Numbered from the stretch's first letter, positions 52,241-62,502 are shown. The stretch: 64,000 nucleotides of DNA from Snuella lapsa (GCF_039539345.1 NZ_BAABCY010000064.1:7991-71990); one strand, 5' to 3'. Numbers and translations: made by a program. The notes: a model not told the origin generated them from the sequence alone.

Positions 52241-52277
52241 TAAAAAAGGGTTAACATCAACAAACAACATTAACCCT
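52241..52277 (-). terminator. Terminator-like hairpin
   Basis: Stem AGGGTTAA/TTAACCCT with a 15-base loop; on the minus strand it is followed by TTTTTTA. It would end a transcript from the right, where only gene relics remain. Confidence 0.5.
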
Positions 52278-52410
52278 AATTAATCGCCTCAATAGCAATA
52301 ATCGCATTGATTATAGCTTCTCTCAATAAGGTTCATGTAAATAGCTATTCACAATACAAATATACAAGTATTTTCTTTATTATTAAAAAGATTTTACGTA
52401 CATAATTTCA

Positions 52411-52518
52411 TTATCCTATGCTCGTATTAAGTTGAGGGAAATCATATTTATGTTTTAGGTGCAGGTATTCCATTGGGTAGTTGTACTTATAAGCCTCCCT
52501 AATAATGTTAAGCTTATT
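52411..52518 (-). pseudogene. C-terminal gene relic truncated before the IS21 element
   Basis: A 35-codon frame ending TAA at 52411, reading NKLNIIREAYKYNYPMEYLH and on to FPQLNTSIG. It is opened by a stop at 52519-52521 with no start codon and has protein-like composition. Probably the end of a gene cut away when the IS arrived. Confidence 0.35.
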
Positions 52519-52641
52519 CTATTTTTCTTCCGATCGTTTATAATCGAGAGTGTATATATTAATATAGAATTACCCCACATTTCAATTTAAAAGTATACCA
52601 CTTATTACCAACTTGAACATCCAACCAGAGATGTTCAGAAA

Positions 52642-54173
52642 ATGATAAGTATGTATACAAAACAGGAAATAATATTAAAGAGTCACCGTGAAGGTAAAAG
52701 TCAGCGATTGATAAGCAAGGAGCTTGGGATCAGCCGTAAAACCGTAAAAAAGTACATTGTTCAATTTGAAGACCGTTTACAGTCGGGATCTCCTCCCCAA
52801 GAGGCCATAACAAAGTATTTGTCCGATGCTCCAACTTATCAGTTGGGCCAGCGCAAGAAATTAAAACTCACCTTAGAAGTCCAACAGGCCATTGATGAGT
52901 TGCTGGCGACCAATGAAGAGAAAAGGCTCCAGGGACTTCGAAAACAACTGCTTAAAAAATGTGATATTCATGGTCTATTACAAGAGCAAGGCATTGCTAT
53001 AGGCTATACTACCGTCTGTAATTACATCAGAGAAAAACAAGGGAAGACCGTCCCTAAGGAGGCTTATATCCGCCAGGAGTATGTCCCCGGAGAGGTCTGT
53101 GAGTTTGACTGGGGAGAAATCAAGCTTTATATAGCAGGGAAGCTAACTCGCTTCCAGCTGGCTGTTTTTACGGCCGCATACAGTAATTATCGTTACGCTG
53201 AAATTTATCAGCGACAGGATACTCTGGCCTTTATGGAATCCCATGTGAGTTTTTTTGAACACTTGCAGGGGGTCCATAAGGAAATGGTCTATGATAATAT
53301 GCGGGTAGCCGTATCCAAATTCATAGGCCCCCACGAAAAAGAACCCACACTCGCTCTGTTGCAATTGCGTGGGCACTATCATTTTAGCATCGTTTTTGCA
53401 ATAGCCATCGCGGAAACGAGAAAGGTCATGTAGAACGCAGTGTAGAGTATATACGGCGTAAGAGCTTCGCAGTGAAATCTCACTTCACCAATTTAGAAGA
53501 GGCCACAGCCTGGTTGTATACTAAAGTAGCGGCCCTTAACAATACCAGGCAAAAACTCACAGGAAAGACGGCCAAAGAACTGCTTGCTCAGGAAAAGGCC
53601 GCTCTATTGCCTCTGCCCACAAAATTGCTCTGCTCGGAGCAGATCCAGCTTCGAGTAGATAAATACGCTACGGTAAGCTACAAAACCAACAGGTACTCGG
53701 TACCTGATCATTTAGTAGGCGAATTTGTTCAGGTTAAAATCATGAGCCACGAGCTATGGTTTTACCATGATAATCACAAAGTAACTACCCACTTAAGGAG
53801 TTATAACCTCCACGAATGGATCATTAAAATCGATCACTACCTGGCCACTTTTAAACGCAAACCTGGCGCCCTGGCAGGGAGTATAGCCTTAGCAAGTTCC
53901 GGGTATCTAAAAGATCTTTATCAAGCTCATTTTATGGGAGAACCACGCAGCTTTATCGAGCTACTGGATTATTGCAGCCTGCATAGTGTCACGGATGAAA
54001 GGTTAGCACAAGCCGTAACCCAGCTAACCCAGAGCCCGGTAAAGCAACTGACCACAGAAAAGATAAAAGCACTGCTGGGAAATAAACAAGATCATCAGGA
54101 ACCCCTTAAGTGGACCCAAACCACAGCGATGGCTAAATCACAACTTCAACAATTATCAACACTCATAAATTAA
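52642..54173 (+). pseudogene. istA: IS21 transposase IstA, frameshifted
   Basis: The N-terminal part (52642-53433) holds the HTH (SQRLISKELGISRKTVKKYI) and the first acidic motif region (YVPGEVCEFDWGEIKLYI; MVYDNMRVAV). At about 53388 one base is missing (AGCATCG where AGCCATCG would restore HRFCNSHRGNEKGHVE), so the frame stops at 53433. The C-terminal part continues from about 53405 to 54173, with the third acidic residue in GHVERSVEY. Repaired, it would be about 510 aa, a normal IstA. As it stands, transposition is probably blocked unless a frameshift occurs. Confidence 0.88.
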
Positions 54174-54180
54174 AGAACCT

Positions 54181-54936
54181 ATGGATAAAACGATCAACCA
54201 GCGTATTGAGAACTACAGTAAAGAATTACGACTACCTGTATTTAGAAGGGATTTTACGGCTTTGGCTAAAGAAGCTGCCTCCCAGCGCCTGAATTATGAA
54301 GACTTCCTTTTACAACTCATGGAACGCGAATATGAAGCTCGGGTAGAGAACCGTAAGAAGTCCCATATCCGGCAAGCGAACTTCCCTTCAAAGATGTATT
54401 TAAATGACTTAAAGCGGGAGCAATTACCGCCCAATGCTATAGAGAAACTTCCGCTACTGGAACGTCTTGACTTTATCGAATCTGGACAAAATATCGTATT
54501 AGCAGGAAATCCTGGTACCGGTAAGACCCATATTGCCGTAGGCCTTGGCCTGAAAGCCTGTCTACAGGGGTATAAAGTATTATTTACCACGGTACATAAA
54601 CTATTAACCCAAATACGGGAATCGCACTCCCAGCGCACCCTAAAGATTATGGAAGCACGTTTTGAGAAGTACGATTTAGTAATCTGTGATGAATTTGGCT
54701 ATGTCTCCTTTGATAAGGAAGGATCCGAACTCCTTTTCAATCATCTTTCTTTAAGAGCCGGGCGTAAATCAACCATAATTACTACCAATCTCGGTTTTGA
54801 ACGTTGGGAGGAAATCTTCGGTGACCCGGTACTAACAGCAGCCCTGGTAGATAGGTTAACTCATAAAGCGCATCTTATAAACATGAACGGAGAATCATAC
54901 CGATTGAAAGAAACCAAACAAATGATGAACAAATGA
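54181..54936 (+). CDS. istB: IS21 helper ATPase IstB
   Basis: 251 aa, intact. Walker A AGNPGTGKTHIA (about residues 106-117), Walker B DLVICDEFGYVS (about 163-174), and sensor 1 TTNLGFERW. IstB is the AAA+ partner that assembles IstA on target DNA. It starts seven bases after istA. Confidence 0.95.
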   Translation: MDKTINQRIENYSKELRLPVFRRDFTALAKEAASQRLNYEDFLLQLMEREYEARVENRKKSHIRQANFPSKMYLNDLKREQLPPNAIEKLPLLERLDFIESGQNIVLAGNPGTGKTHIAVGLGLKACLQGYKVLFTTVHKLLTQIRESHSQRTLKIMEARFEKYDLVICDEFGYVSFDKEGSELLFNHLSLRAGRKSTIITTNLGFERWEEIFGDPVLTAALVDRLTHKAHLINMNGESYRLKETKQMMNK

Positions 54937-54967
54937 AAAAACGAAAAAAAGCCTCCCGAGAGCCGCC

Positions 54968-55013
54968 GGTATCCCTGTTCCCTGGGGGGTACCCCCCAGG
55001 GAACAGGGATACC
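54968..55013. repeat. 46-bp perfect palindrome
   Basis: Each 23-base half (starting GGTATCCCTGTTCCC) is the exact complement of the other, centred on GGTACC. It lies 31 bases after istB, inside the IS. It could form a cruciform or a very stable RNA hairpin that would stop transcription or hide the istB end. Confidence 0.85.
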
Positions 55014-55093
55014 ATTGTTAATTAATTTAAAATGGTATACTTTTGAAATGAAATAGTGGTATACTTTTCAGTTGAAATAAACACGAGAGTTAG

Positions 55094-56311
55094 TCAACTT
55101 CTCCTATTGGCCAATAAAGGCGGTGGTTCCCCATTAAACGGGTTCCACCTGCTTATGCTTTTTGCAGACATACCGGAAGCCCTTATCACCGCCCGATCCC
55201 CATAACGTTCCCGCATTTTGTCCAAGGCCTGGTAGAGGCTTATGGTTTTATCGTCGTCCTCAAACAAATCGATTTGATGGCCTCCCTCTACCAAATGGCT
55301 GAACTTAACCCCTATTAACCTTACCAATAATCGTCTTTGGTACAGTTTGTTACAAAGCTCCAACACCACGGGGATGATGTGATGGTCGGCAGCACTATAG
55401 GGAATCCGCTTTTGCTGTGTATAGGTCTGGAAATCGGAGTACCTTATTTTAAAGGTGATACATGCGGTTAACTTATTGCCCCTGCGCAATTGATAGGCCA
55501 GGTTTTCGGCCATGGCAATGATGATGCTCTTCAGTTTATGGACATCAGTGGTGTCCTTGTCAAAGGTGCGTTCGGTTGAAATGGACTTACGCTCGTGGTA
55601 CTGTACCACGGGGCTGTTATCGATGCCATTGGCCTTTTTCCAGATGGAAATACCATTCTTGCCAAAGACCTTGTACATCATTTCCATCGGCATCTTTTGG
55701 ATAGTATGGATGTGCTTGATACCCAAATCACACATGGCCTTATAGGTCACATTGCCCACCATAGGGATTTTTTTAACGGATAACGGGGATAGAAAAGGCT
55801 TTTCATTGCCCATGGGAATTTGTATTTGGTTATTGGGCTTGGCCTCTCCCGTGGCGATCTTGGACACCGTTTTGTTGATTGACAGCCCAAAGGAAATGGG
55901 CAGCCCCGTTTCCCTGATGATACGAGACCTAATTTCAGATGCCAATTGCAAACAGCCAAAGAACTTGTCCATACCCGTTAGGTCCATATAGAATTCGTCG
56001 ATTGAGGACTTCTCGTAAAGTGGCACGCTTTCCTTGATGATTTCGGTAACGGAGTTGGAAAACTTTGTGTAAATACCCGAATTCCCCCTTAAAACAATGG
56101 CCTCGGGACATAATTGTTTTGCCATTCTCATGGGCATGGCCGAATGTACGCCAAACCTACGTGCCTCATAGCTACAGGAGGCCACTACGCCCCTATCGGA
56201 CGTACCACCGATCAATACGGGCTTACCGATAAGCTTACTGTCCAGGAGCCTTTCACAGGACACAAAGAAGGTGTCCAAATCCATATGTACTATCGATCTC
56301 TGGTTTGTCAT
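55094..56311 (-). CDS. Y-family DNA polymerase (DinB/UmuC-like)
   Basis: 405 aa. Catalytic motifs: HMDLDTFFVSCERL (residues about 9-22) and SSIDEFYMDLTG (about 102-113); YEARRFGV is the family finger motif. Thumb (helix-hairpin-helix, VKKIPMVGNVTYKAM) and little-finger domains follow. It copies over damaged templates. It overlaps the upstream DnaE-type gene by four bases (ATGA), so the two are coupled. It lacks a clear beta-clamp motif at the very end. Confidence 0.92.
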   Translation of the reverse strand: MTNQRSIVHMDLDTFFVSCERLLDSKLIGKPVLIGGTSDRGVVASCSYEARRFGVHSAMPMRMAKQLCPEAIVLRGNSGIYTKFSNSVTEIIKESVPLYEKSSIDEFYMDLTGMDKFFGCLQLASEIRSRIIRETGLPISFGLSINKTVSKIATGEAKPNNQIQIPMGNEKPFLSPLSVKKIPMVGNVTYKAMCDLGIKHIHTIQKMPMEMMYKVFGKNGISIWKKANGIDNSPVVQYHERKSISTERTFDKDTTDVHKLKSIIIAMAENLAYQLRRGNKLTACITFKIRYSDFQTYTQQKRIPYSAADHHIIPVVLELCNKLYQRRLLVRLIGVKFSHLVEGGHQIDLFEDDDKTISLYQALDKMRERYGDRAVIRASGMSAKSISRWNPFNGEPPPLLANRRS

Positions 56312-59286
56312 AAGGCCAAGGGTTTATCGGAATATCTCGGGTCTTCAATAATGGCCAGGCGTTCCATTTTAGAGACTTCAATGGTCAAACAATCGAATTC
56401 TTCCATGACCTTTCCGGTAATGGTGTAAATGCCCTTGCCCCTAAAGGGGTATTGCTTGGCAACCGGAGGGAAATGTACCGTATCGATAAAATCGCCAGCC
56501 ACATCCAAAAAGGTACCGAAGTACATGGTCTTGCCATTTGAGGTCAAGGTTCGCTTTATCGTTACCAAATAGCCTTGGATGGTTACTGTATTGCCAATGT
56601 TGTTGACCAAATCAAATGCCCGCATCGGATCCGTTAACGGCTCCAACAACAATTCAAACGGACTGCATAGCGAGTACCCCAATAGCTCTATTTCGTCAAA
56701 GGCATCCTCCAAAGTACTTTGGGGGAGTTCTGGAACGGTAAAGGCTTTGCGTTGGGGCTTGAACAATGTCATGTCATGTTCGTCCCAAGTCGTCTTGCTT
56801 ACTTTCATATGGGCTTCCCACAACAAGGCTCTTTTGTTTTTATTGGTGAATCTAAATGCATTTATTTTAATTAGAATTAAAAGCTGTTCAATGCCTATGG
56901 CTATACGATCAATAAAATCATCCAAATCAAAGAACAATCCATTCGCTTGACGTTCCTTTACAATAGTGCTGCCAATTTTATGCTCAAACGAATGCAGGAA
57001 CTTAAAACCTATGTATATGGATTTCCCCTTAATGACCGTATCGACACCACTGTTGTTGACACAGGGCGCTTCAATGATGCCGCCATGCATGCGCGCTTCA
57101 TGGACATAGTATTCCGTTTGGTAATAACCACCATAGTTATTGATGGTCGCCACCATATATTCCAATGGGAAATAGGCCTTAAGGAAGAGGCTTTGGTAGC
57201 TTTCCACCGCATAGGAAGCGGAATGCCCCTTGGCAAAGGCATAGCCGGCAAAGCTTTCTATTTGACGCCATATCTCCTTGGTGAGATCGAAAGATTTATT
57301 GGCCTTTTTACAGTTCATAAAGAATTGGTCCTTGACCTTTAAAAACTCGTCCCTTGACCTGAACTTACCGGACATGCCGCGGCGGAGCATATCGGCCTCC
57401 CCAAGGTTCAATCCCCCAAAAAAATGGGCGACCTTGATCACATCTTCTTGATAGACCATAACGCCATAGGTCTCGGGCATGATATCGAGCAATACTGGGT
57501 GGGCATCCTTCCTGCGCTCGGGATAACGGTAGCGCATGATATATTCGCGCATCATCCCCGACTTGGCAACCCCAGGGCGAATGACCGAACTTGCAGCGAC
57601 CAAGCCCAAATAGTTATCCACTTGAAGCTTTTTTAGGAGCATGCGCATGGCTGGGGACTCTACATAAAAGCAACCAATGGCCTTAGCGTTCCTTAATAGG
57701 TACTTTATCCGCTCGTCTTGTTTAAACCGTTTGATATCATGGATGTCAATTGGTGGCTTATCGGGATGGTTGTATTTTACGATTTCAACGGCATCCCTGA
57801 TCTTGCCCAGGCCCCGTTGGCTTAAAATATCGAACTTATACAATCCAATATCCTCAGCAACGACCATATCAAACTGCGTAGTCGGAAAGCCCTTTGGCGG
57901 CATAAAGGTGGCCGTGTAATACTGGATCGGTCTTTCGGAAATGATAATGCCCCCGGCATGGATACCCAGGTAATTAGGGAAGCCCTGTATGCGCCTGCTA
58001 TAGGTAATGACCAACTTGGACAGATCGTCCAGTGTACTGTAATTGAACGTTCCCGAGGTCAATGTGTCAATTTCCTGCTTAGGTAAACCGAACACTTTTC
58101 CCAGTTCGCGTATGGAGGCTTTAAACTTAAAGGTATTGTAAACGGTAATCAGGGCGGTGTTCTTAAACCGTTTGAATATAAATTCGGTAACGTCATCCCT
58201 ATCGGTCCAGGAAAAGTCGATATCAAAATCGGGTGGGTTCTTTCTATAGAGGTTAATGAACCGTTCAAAATAGAGATCCAGTTCAATGGGGTCTACATCG
58301 GTAATACGCAACAGGTAAGCCACAACACTGTTGGCACCGCTACCTCGGCCAACATAGAAATAGCCCTTGCTACGGGCATACTTTAGGATTTTCCAATTGA
58401 TCAGGAAATAGGACACAAAGCCCTTTTCCCTGATAATATTAAGCTCTTTACTGATACGATCCAACACCTTGTCTCCAACGGCATCGTATCGGTAAGCTAT
58501 TCCCTGATAGGTCAGCTTCCTGAGCAGCCTAAAATCCAAATCCGTATTACCCGTATAGGATTCCTGGTTGTTTGGTCTTTCCCGTGAAAAATCAAATGCA
58601 ATATGGCAGGCTTCTATCAAGGCTTTGGTGTTGGATATAATTTCGGGAAAGTCCGCAAACGCACTCATGATATCATCCAATGGTTTTACGACCTCATGAG
58701 TTGTGCCCTGCTCTTCCAAAGGGAGCTTGCTCAACAGGGTGTTGTTATCGATGGCACGCAATAAACGATGGGTGTTATAATCTTTCTTGTTTGTAAAGGA
58801 CAGGGTTTCAAGGATGACCACTTTATCCAAACGGTTCACTAATTTTGAAAACCTAAAGCGGTTGAGATCCTTTAGGGATATCCCGACAAACTCATCTTTT
58901 CCTGATGGTTCTTCCATATGGTTTTGATAGGGGTAAATGGTGATCGTATCTTGAATGTATTGCGGCCTTTCAGGAAACGGCAAACCATGGTGCAAATGAT
59001 GGGACAGGTACGCATTGATACGCATAAAGCCATTATTGTTCTTGGCCAGCAACACAAACTGTTGCTTTGCACCATTTCTAAAATCGACCCCAAGGATGGG
59101 TTTTATATTGTAATTACTGGACAAGCGTACAAAATCCAGACAGGCCGAGGTGTTGTTGATATCGGTCAGTGCCATAGCGTTAGTGCCATAGTACCGCCCA
59201 ATTTTAAGCAGGGTTTCCGGTGCTATGGTACCGTAGCGTAAACTGTAATATGAATGGCAATTGAGATACATATAGTAACAAAACAC
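56308..59286 (-). CDS. DnaE-type (error-prone class) DNA polymerase III alpha
   Basis: 992 aa, shorter than replicative DnaE (about 1,150-1,500). The PHP domain starts at LNCHSYYSLRYGTIAPETLL; the polymerase core has the active-site PPDFDIDFSWTDRDDVTEF (about 351-369) and YVGRGSGANSVVAYLLRI. The C-terminal OB region is present but short. This size and its pairing with a Y-family polymerase and LexA-like repressor match the mutasome type of DnaE (DnaE2/ImuC class), although no ImuA or ImuB homologue is seen. Confidence 0.88.
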   Translation of the reverse strand: MFCYYMYLNCHSYYSLRYGTIAPETLLKIGRYYGTNAMALTDINNTSACLDFVRLSSNYNIKPILGVDFRNGAKQQFVLLAKNNNGFMRINAYLSHHLHHGLPFPERPQYIQDTITIYPYQNHMEEPSGKDEFVGISLKDLNRFRFSKLVNRLDKVVILETLSFTNKKDYNTHRLLRAIDNNTLLSKLPLEEQGTTHEVVKPLDDIMSAFADFPEIISNTKALIEACHIAFDFSRERPNNQESYTGNTDLDFRLLRKLTYQGIAYRYDAVGDKVLDRISKELNIIREKGFVSYFLINWKILKYARSKGYFYVGRGSGANSVVAYLLRITDVDPIELDLYFERFINLYRKNPPDFDIDFSWTDRDDVTEFIFKRFKNTALITVYNTFKFKASIRELGKVFGLPKQEIDTLTSGTFNYSTLDDLSKLVITYSRRIQGFPNYLGIHAGGIIISERPIQYYTATFMPPKGFPTTQFDMVVAEDIGLYKFDILSQRGLGKIRDAVEIVKYNHPDKPPIDIHDIKRFKQDERIKYLLRNAKAIGCFYVESPAMRMLLKKLQVDNYLGLVAASSVIRPGVAKSGMMREYIMRYRYPERRKDAHPVLLDIMPETYGVMVYQEDVIKVAHFFGGLNLGEADMLRRGMSGKFRSRDEFLKVKDQFFMNCKKANKSFDLTKEIWRQIESFAGYAFAKGHSASYAVESYQSLFLKAYFPLEYMVATINNYGGYYQTEYYVHEARMHGGIIEAPCVNNSGVDTVIKGKSIYIGFKFLHSFEHKIGSTIVKERQANGLFFDLDDFIDRIAIGIEQLLILIKINAFRFTNKNKRALLWEAHMKVSKTTWDEHDMTLFKPQRKAFTVPELPQSTLEDAFDEIELLGYSLCSPFELLLEPLTDPMRAFDLVNNIGNTVTIQGYLVTIKRTLTSNGKTMYFGTFLDVAGDFIDTVHFPPVAKQYPFRGKGIYTITGKVMEEFDCLTIEVSKMERLAIIEDPRYSDKPLAL

Positions 59287-59291
59287 AAAAT

Positions 59292-59310
59292 TAACTACAA
59301 TATGTAGTTA
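59292..59310. promoter_or_regulatory. Shared operator of mutagenesis cassette and LexA-like repressor
   Basis: Perfect dyad TAACTACA-ATA-TGTAGTTA in the 47-base divergent gap between dnaE and the LexA-like gene; a half-site TTGTAG follows at 59325. Location and symmetry fit an SOS-type operator. Confidence 0.65.
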
Positions 59311-59333
59311 TTATTGCTTAATTTTGTAGCAAT

Positions 59334-60098
59334 ATGAGTTATTTTGCTATCAACTTTAAGCATTTAAGAACCCTAAAGGGGTTCTCACAGGAGCAAATGG
59401 CCGAAGAACTTGGCATTACGCGCTCCAGGGTCGGGTCGTACGAAGAAGGCCGGTCTGAACCGCCCTTGGATTTATTGTCCAGTATCTCGGACTACTTCAA
59501 GTTGCCCATCGATGCCATGGTGAAGAACAACCTTAGCAAGGTTTCCGACACCTCGTTTATCAATATTGGTAACCAAAGAATCCTGTTCCCCATTACCGTA
59601 AGCGAGGAGAATGAGGACTTGATTGAAATAGTCCCCAATAAGGCTACGGCTGGTTATTTAAACGGTTACGATGACCCGGAGTATATCGAGCAGTTGGAAA
59701 AAATCAAACTGCCCTTCCTGCCCTCTGGCAAGCACCGTACCTTTCCCATAAAGGGCGACTCCATGCTTCCCGTAAAGGATGGTTCTTATATTGTGGCCCG
59801 TTATGTAGAGGATATCCAGGATGTTAAAAATGGGAATACCTATGTTGTTTTAACGCTAAACGAAGGGATCGTTTATAAGCGCATCAGATTCACTGAAAAT
59901 CCCGAGACCCTCATGTTGCATTCCGACAACAGAAACTACCAACCCTACGAAATACACAAAAAGGACATCTTGGAACTGTGGGAGTTTACCTGTTGTATCA
60001 ATACGCAAGAGTATGACGAGAGCGAACTGAAGATCAGTAGTATTGCCCAGATGTTACAGGAATTGGGCGTGGAACTGGAGCAGCTTAAAAAGTTATAG
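59334..60098 (+). CDS. LexA-like repressor, XRE HTH plus S24 peptidase
   Basis: 254 aa. HTH at residues about 5-55 (LKGFSQEQMAEELGITRSRVGSYEEGRSEPPLDLL). The C-terminal S24 autopeptidase domain has the catalytic Ser in KGDSMLPVKDG (about residues 143-153) and the Lys in GIVYKRI (about 182-188). Under RecA activation it should cut itself and release the divergent polymerase genes. The Ala-Gly cleavage site is plausible in KATAGYLNG (about 101-109). Confidence 0.9.
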   Translation: MSYFAINFKHLRTLKGFSQEQMAEELGITRSRVGSYEEGRSEPPLDLLSSISDYFKLPIDAMVKNNLSKVSDTSFINIGNQRILFPITVSEENEDLIEIVPNKATAGYLNGYDDPEYIEQLEKIKLPFLPSGKHRTFPIKGDSMLPVKDGSYIVARYVEDIQDVKNGNTYVVLTLNEGIVYKRIRFTENPETLMLHSDNRNYQPYEIHKKDILELWEFTCCINTQEYDESELKISSIAQMLQELGVELEQLKKL

Positions 60099-60100
60099 AA

Positions 60101-60832
60101 TTAGAATAAGGTATCCTTATCCAGAGGTGCAACAAACTCAGGCTTGTTAGTGTCGATCCCTTTTTTATATAAATCCCTCGTTACGGGATGTGCCCTAAAA
60201 GGTCTATCACTAAAACCGGTTGCCATGAGTTCATTAAGCTGCGGTTGATTTAATCCAGCATCCAACCAATCTTCATAATAATGATCTGCCAAAACCAGGG
60301 GCATCCGTTTGCGCTTGTTATGGATCTCAGCAAAGAACGGATTGGCCTCCAGTGTTAAAATGGTAGCCGTATACAGGGCATCATCCAATTCGTTGTACAG
60401 TCCGGCAAATAAAAACAGGTCACCTTCGAGATGTTCATTTGAAGGCTGAAAACAGAAATAGGGAATGGACACCCCATTTTCATGGTGTGGCTCAAAAAAG
60501 CCATCGGCCAGCACTAAACAGCGTTTGTCCTCGGCACTGTCCTTATAGGAAGCCCGTTCAAAAATATGTTCTGAAGTCGCATTGAGCGTGTTGCTCTTTT
60601 TCCAAAAGGCTTCAGGGTCGTGTGTTCCCCAATCGGGTACCAGTCCCCATTTGGCTGGGTAAATGGATTCGGGCTCATTCATTTTAATGATATAGAGGTT
60701 GCCATGGGAAAAGCCGTTTAAATGGTAATAGGGATCGTAATCCAATGGATCTTCAAAAGTAGCCCCTATTTTGTTCAACAAGCGTTGCTCAATTTCTTCT
60801 CTTTTTTTCCGTAACGAGGTAGCATAGCACAT
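60101..60832 (-). CDS. SRAP domain protein (YedK/HMCES-like)
   Basis: 243 aa. Initiator Met followed by Cys2 (MCYATSL), whose amino group crosslinks abasic sites; other conserved residues are seen in PAKWGLVPDWG, NATSEHIFERASYKD, RCLVLADGFFEP and HNKRKRMPLVL. It protects abasic DNA in single-stranded regions. It is convergent with the LexA-like gene (2 bases between stops) and 61 bases downstream of mobC, so it may be co-expressed with transfer, when single-stranded DNA is present. Confidence 0.92.
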   Translation of the reverse strand: MCYATSLRKKREEIEQRLLNKIGATFEDPLDYDPYYHLNGFSHGNLYIIKMNEPESIYPAKWGLVPDWGTHDPEAFWKKSNTLNATSEHIFERASYKDSAEDKRCLVLADGFFEPHHENGVSIPYFCFQPSNEHLEGDLFLFAGLYNELDDALYTATILTLEANPFFAEIHNKRKRMPLVLADHYYEDWLDAGLNQPQLNELMATGFSDRPFRAHPVTRDLYKKGIDTNKPEFVAPLDKDTLF

Positions 60833-60893
60833 GTTACTAATTTAATAAAAAATAGTGAGCTATAACTTTTTGCCCCTTCCCAAACATAGATCA

Positions 60894-62492
60894 TTACGTC
60901 CCGGACGTATTGAACAGGGACGAAATTTCCTTATGGATCTTTATAAAATTACTTTCCATTTCCAAAGGTGTAACCTTTAAAGGGGTAGGCAGCTCTCTTT
61001 GTATTTCGGGGTGCCTGAACAGCACCTTTCTATCCTTACCATCCGCAAACACGACAAATTCCCCCTGCTTTAGCCTAAAGAAGGTTTCTGCCCTACGTTT
61101 GGGCACTTCCCGTTCCCCTTTTGTAATTCTAGCCTCCCAGGACAGTCCCGTCCCTTTGCTTATGCTCCGGGTCGGGTTCTTGATGATCTCGAAAAAGCGT
61201 TCGTAATATTTGGCCGTATCGGGATCGTTTACCTTTCCAAAGAACTGATAGGAGAGGTTGCTCAATATGGCTTTACTGGCCTTCTCCCCGTAGAGCATAT
61301 CGTTCTGTACCTTGTCCTGCATCACATAAACCGTAGCAATGTCATAGCTCCGTAGTGTCGCTGGAACACGGTGCATGTTGGGCAATCGTATGGTCGGGGC
61401 TTCTTCCAACAGTACAAATGAAGGCAATTGGTTGCGTTCGCTCATCTGTTTGGTAATGGTGTGTACAATAGTGGCAATGACCGGGGAAAGCGAGGCATCC
61501 TTTTTAGGGTTATTGACTATGGATATGACCGCCGGGTTTTCCGGACTGTTCACGTTTAACGGGATCTCGTCTGCCGACAGTGCCATAAATATCTTCTTGG
61601 TGCTGATCTTCTTAAAGGCATTGGCCAGGGTACTCTTCACCCCTGCCGTTTGCCGCTCCGACCCTACGCCGCTGATAAAGGCATCGGCCATGGCCCTGGA
61701 GGTCAGATTACCTTTCAGGAATTTTAGAAGGCTCATGGTATTTATTTGCTGGTAAAGGGCTATCAAATGAGGGATCGTACAATAATCGGGATAGTCGGTC
61801 TTTAACCGCCATATGAGCCCACTGATAAGCCCCTCCACGGCATCCTTGAAAAAACGCGAGGTACTGTTGTCATCTCCTTCCTTTGTCTCTAATAAATTCT
61901 CCAAAAGCACTCTGGACACCTCATAGACGCTTTCTTCATCAGGCAGATATCTTGGGGCTATGGGATTGACCCTGCAATAGATGGGATCGAAGGATACGAT
62001 ATAGAATTTGTGACCACTGTTTCGGAACAAGGGATAGGCCATTTCGGTGATCTCAAAGTTCTTATAGTCATGGATTACTCCACAAAACTCATATTTCTTA
62101 AAGTGATCCATTAAACTGTAGATCACACTTTCGGTCTTTCCACTGCCTGCGGCTGCAATTACTGAGATACCCCGACGTATGTTTTCCAACACCAGGTTAT
62201 TCCCCCTGGTCTTCATAATTACTTTATATTCCTTTCTAAACTTTTCGCCTTTGGTAGTTCCGCCATAATAGGCATAGCACATCACATTGATGAACTGTAA
62301 TGGTACAACCATTAGGAGTAATCCTTTCACCCCGGCTTGAAAACCTACCCCAAGCTCAATAATAGTTAAAGACAGTACTAAACACAGCACTATCACAAAA
62401 AAGCCATGTCTTGCATACCTGTTGGCCGTATAAGCTATAAGTCCTCCAAAGATCCATGAGGCAATAAGCACATGTAATTGAACGTCTATCAT
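60894..62492 (-). CDS. mobC: T4SS coupling protein (MobC/VirD4 type)
   Basis: 532 aa. N-terminal membrane helices (about 8-28 and 30-70), Walker A VIAAAGSGKTESVIY (about residues 110-124), Walker B near SFVLLEEAPTIRL (about 360-372), and DIATVYVMQDKVQND with the Gln-type sensor. It brings the relaxase-bound strand to the channel. Ten bases after mobB, same direction. Confidence 0.9.
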   Translation of the reverse strand: MIDVQLHVLIASWIFGGLIAYTANRYARHGFFVIVLCLVLSLTIIELGVGFQAGVKGLLLMVVPLQFINVMCYAYYGGTTKGEKFRKEYKVIMKTRGNNLVLENIRRGISVIAAAGSGKTESVIYSLMDHFKKYEFCGVIHDYKNFEITEMAYPLFRNSGHKFYIVSFDPIYCRVNPIAPRYLPDEESVYEVSRVLLENLLETKEGDDNSTSRFFKDAVEGLISGLIWRLKTDYPDYCTIPHLIALYQQINTMSLLKFLKGNLTSRAMADAFISGVGSERQTAGVKSTLANAFKKISTKKIFMALSADEIPLNVNSPENPAVISIVNNPKKDASLSPVIATIVHTITKQMSERNQLPSFVLLEEAPTIRLPNMHRVPATLRSYDIATVYVMQDKVQNDMLYGEKASKAILSNLSYQFFGKVNDPDTAKYYERFFEIIKNPTRSISKGTGLSWEARITKGEREVPKRRAETFFRLKQGEFVVFADGKDRKVLFRHPEIQRELPTPLKVTPLEMESNFIKIHKEISSLFNTSGT

Positions 62493-62502
62493 AATGTTTG
62501 GT

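Larger units (their letters stand above)
52587..55070 (+). mobile_element. IS21-family insertion sequence
   Basis: istA plus istB in order, bounded by inverted AAAAGTATACCACT (left 52589-52602; right, inverted, 55055-55068) with an extra internal copy at 55032-55045, as expected for the multiple terminal repeats of IS21. A target duplication was not clearly seen. The interior right end carries a 46-bp palindrome. Confidence 0.88.
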
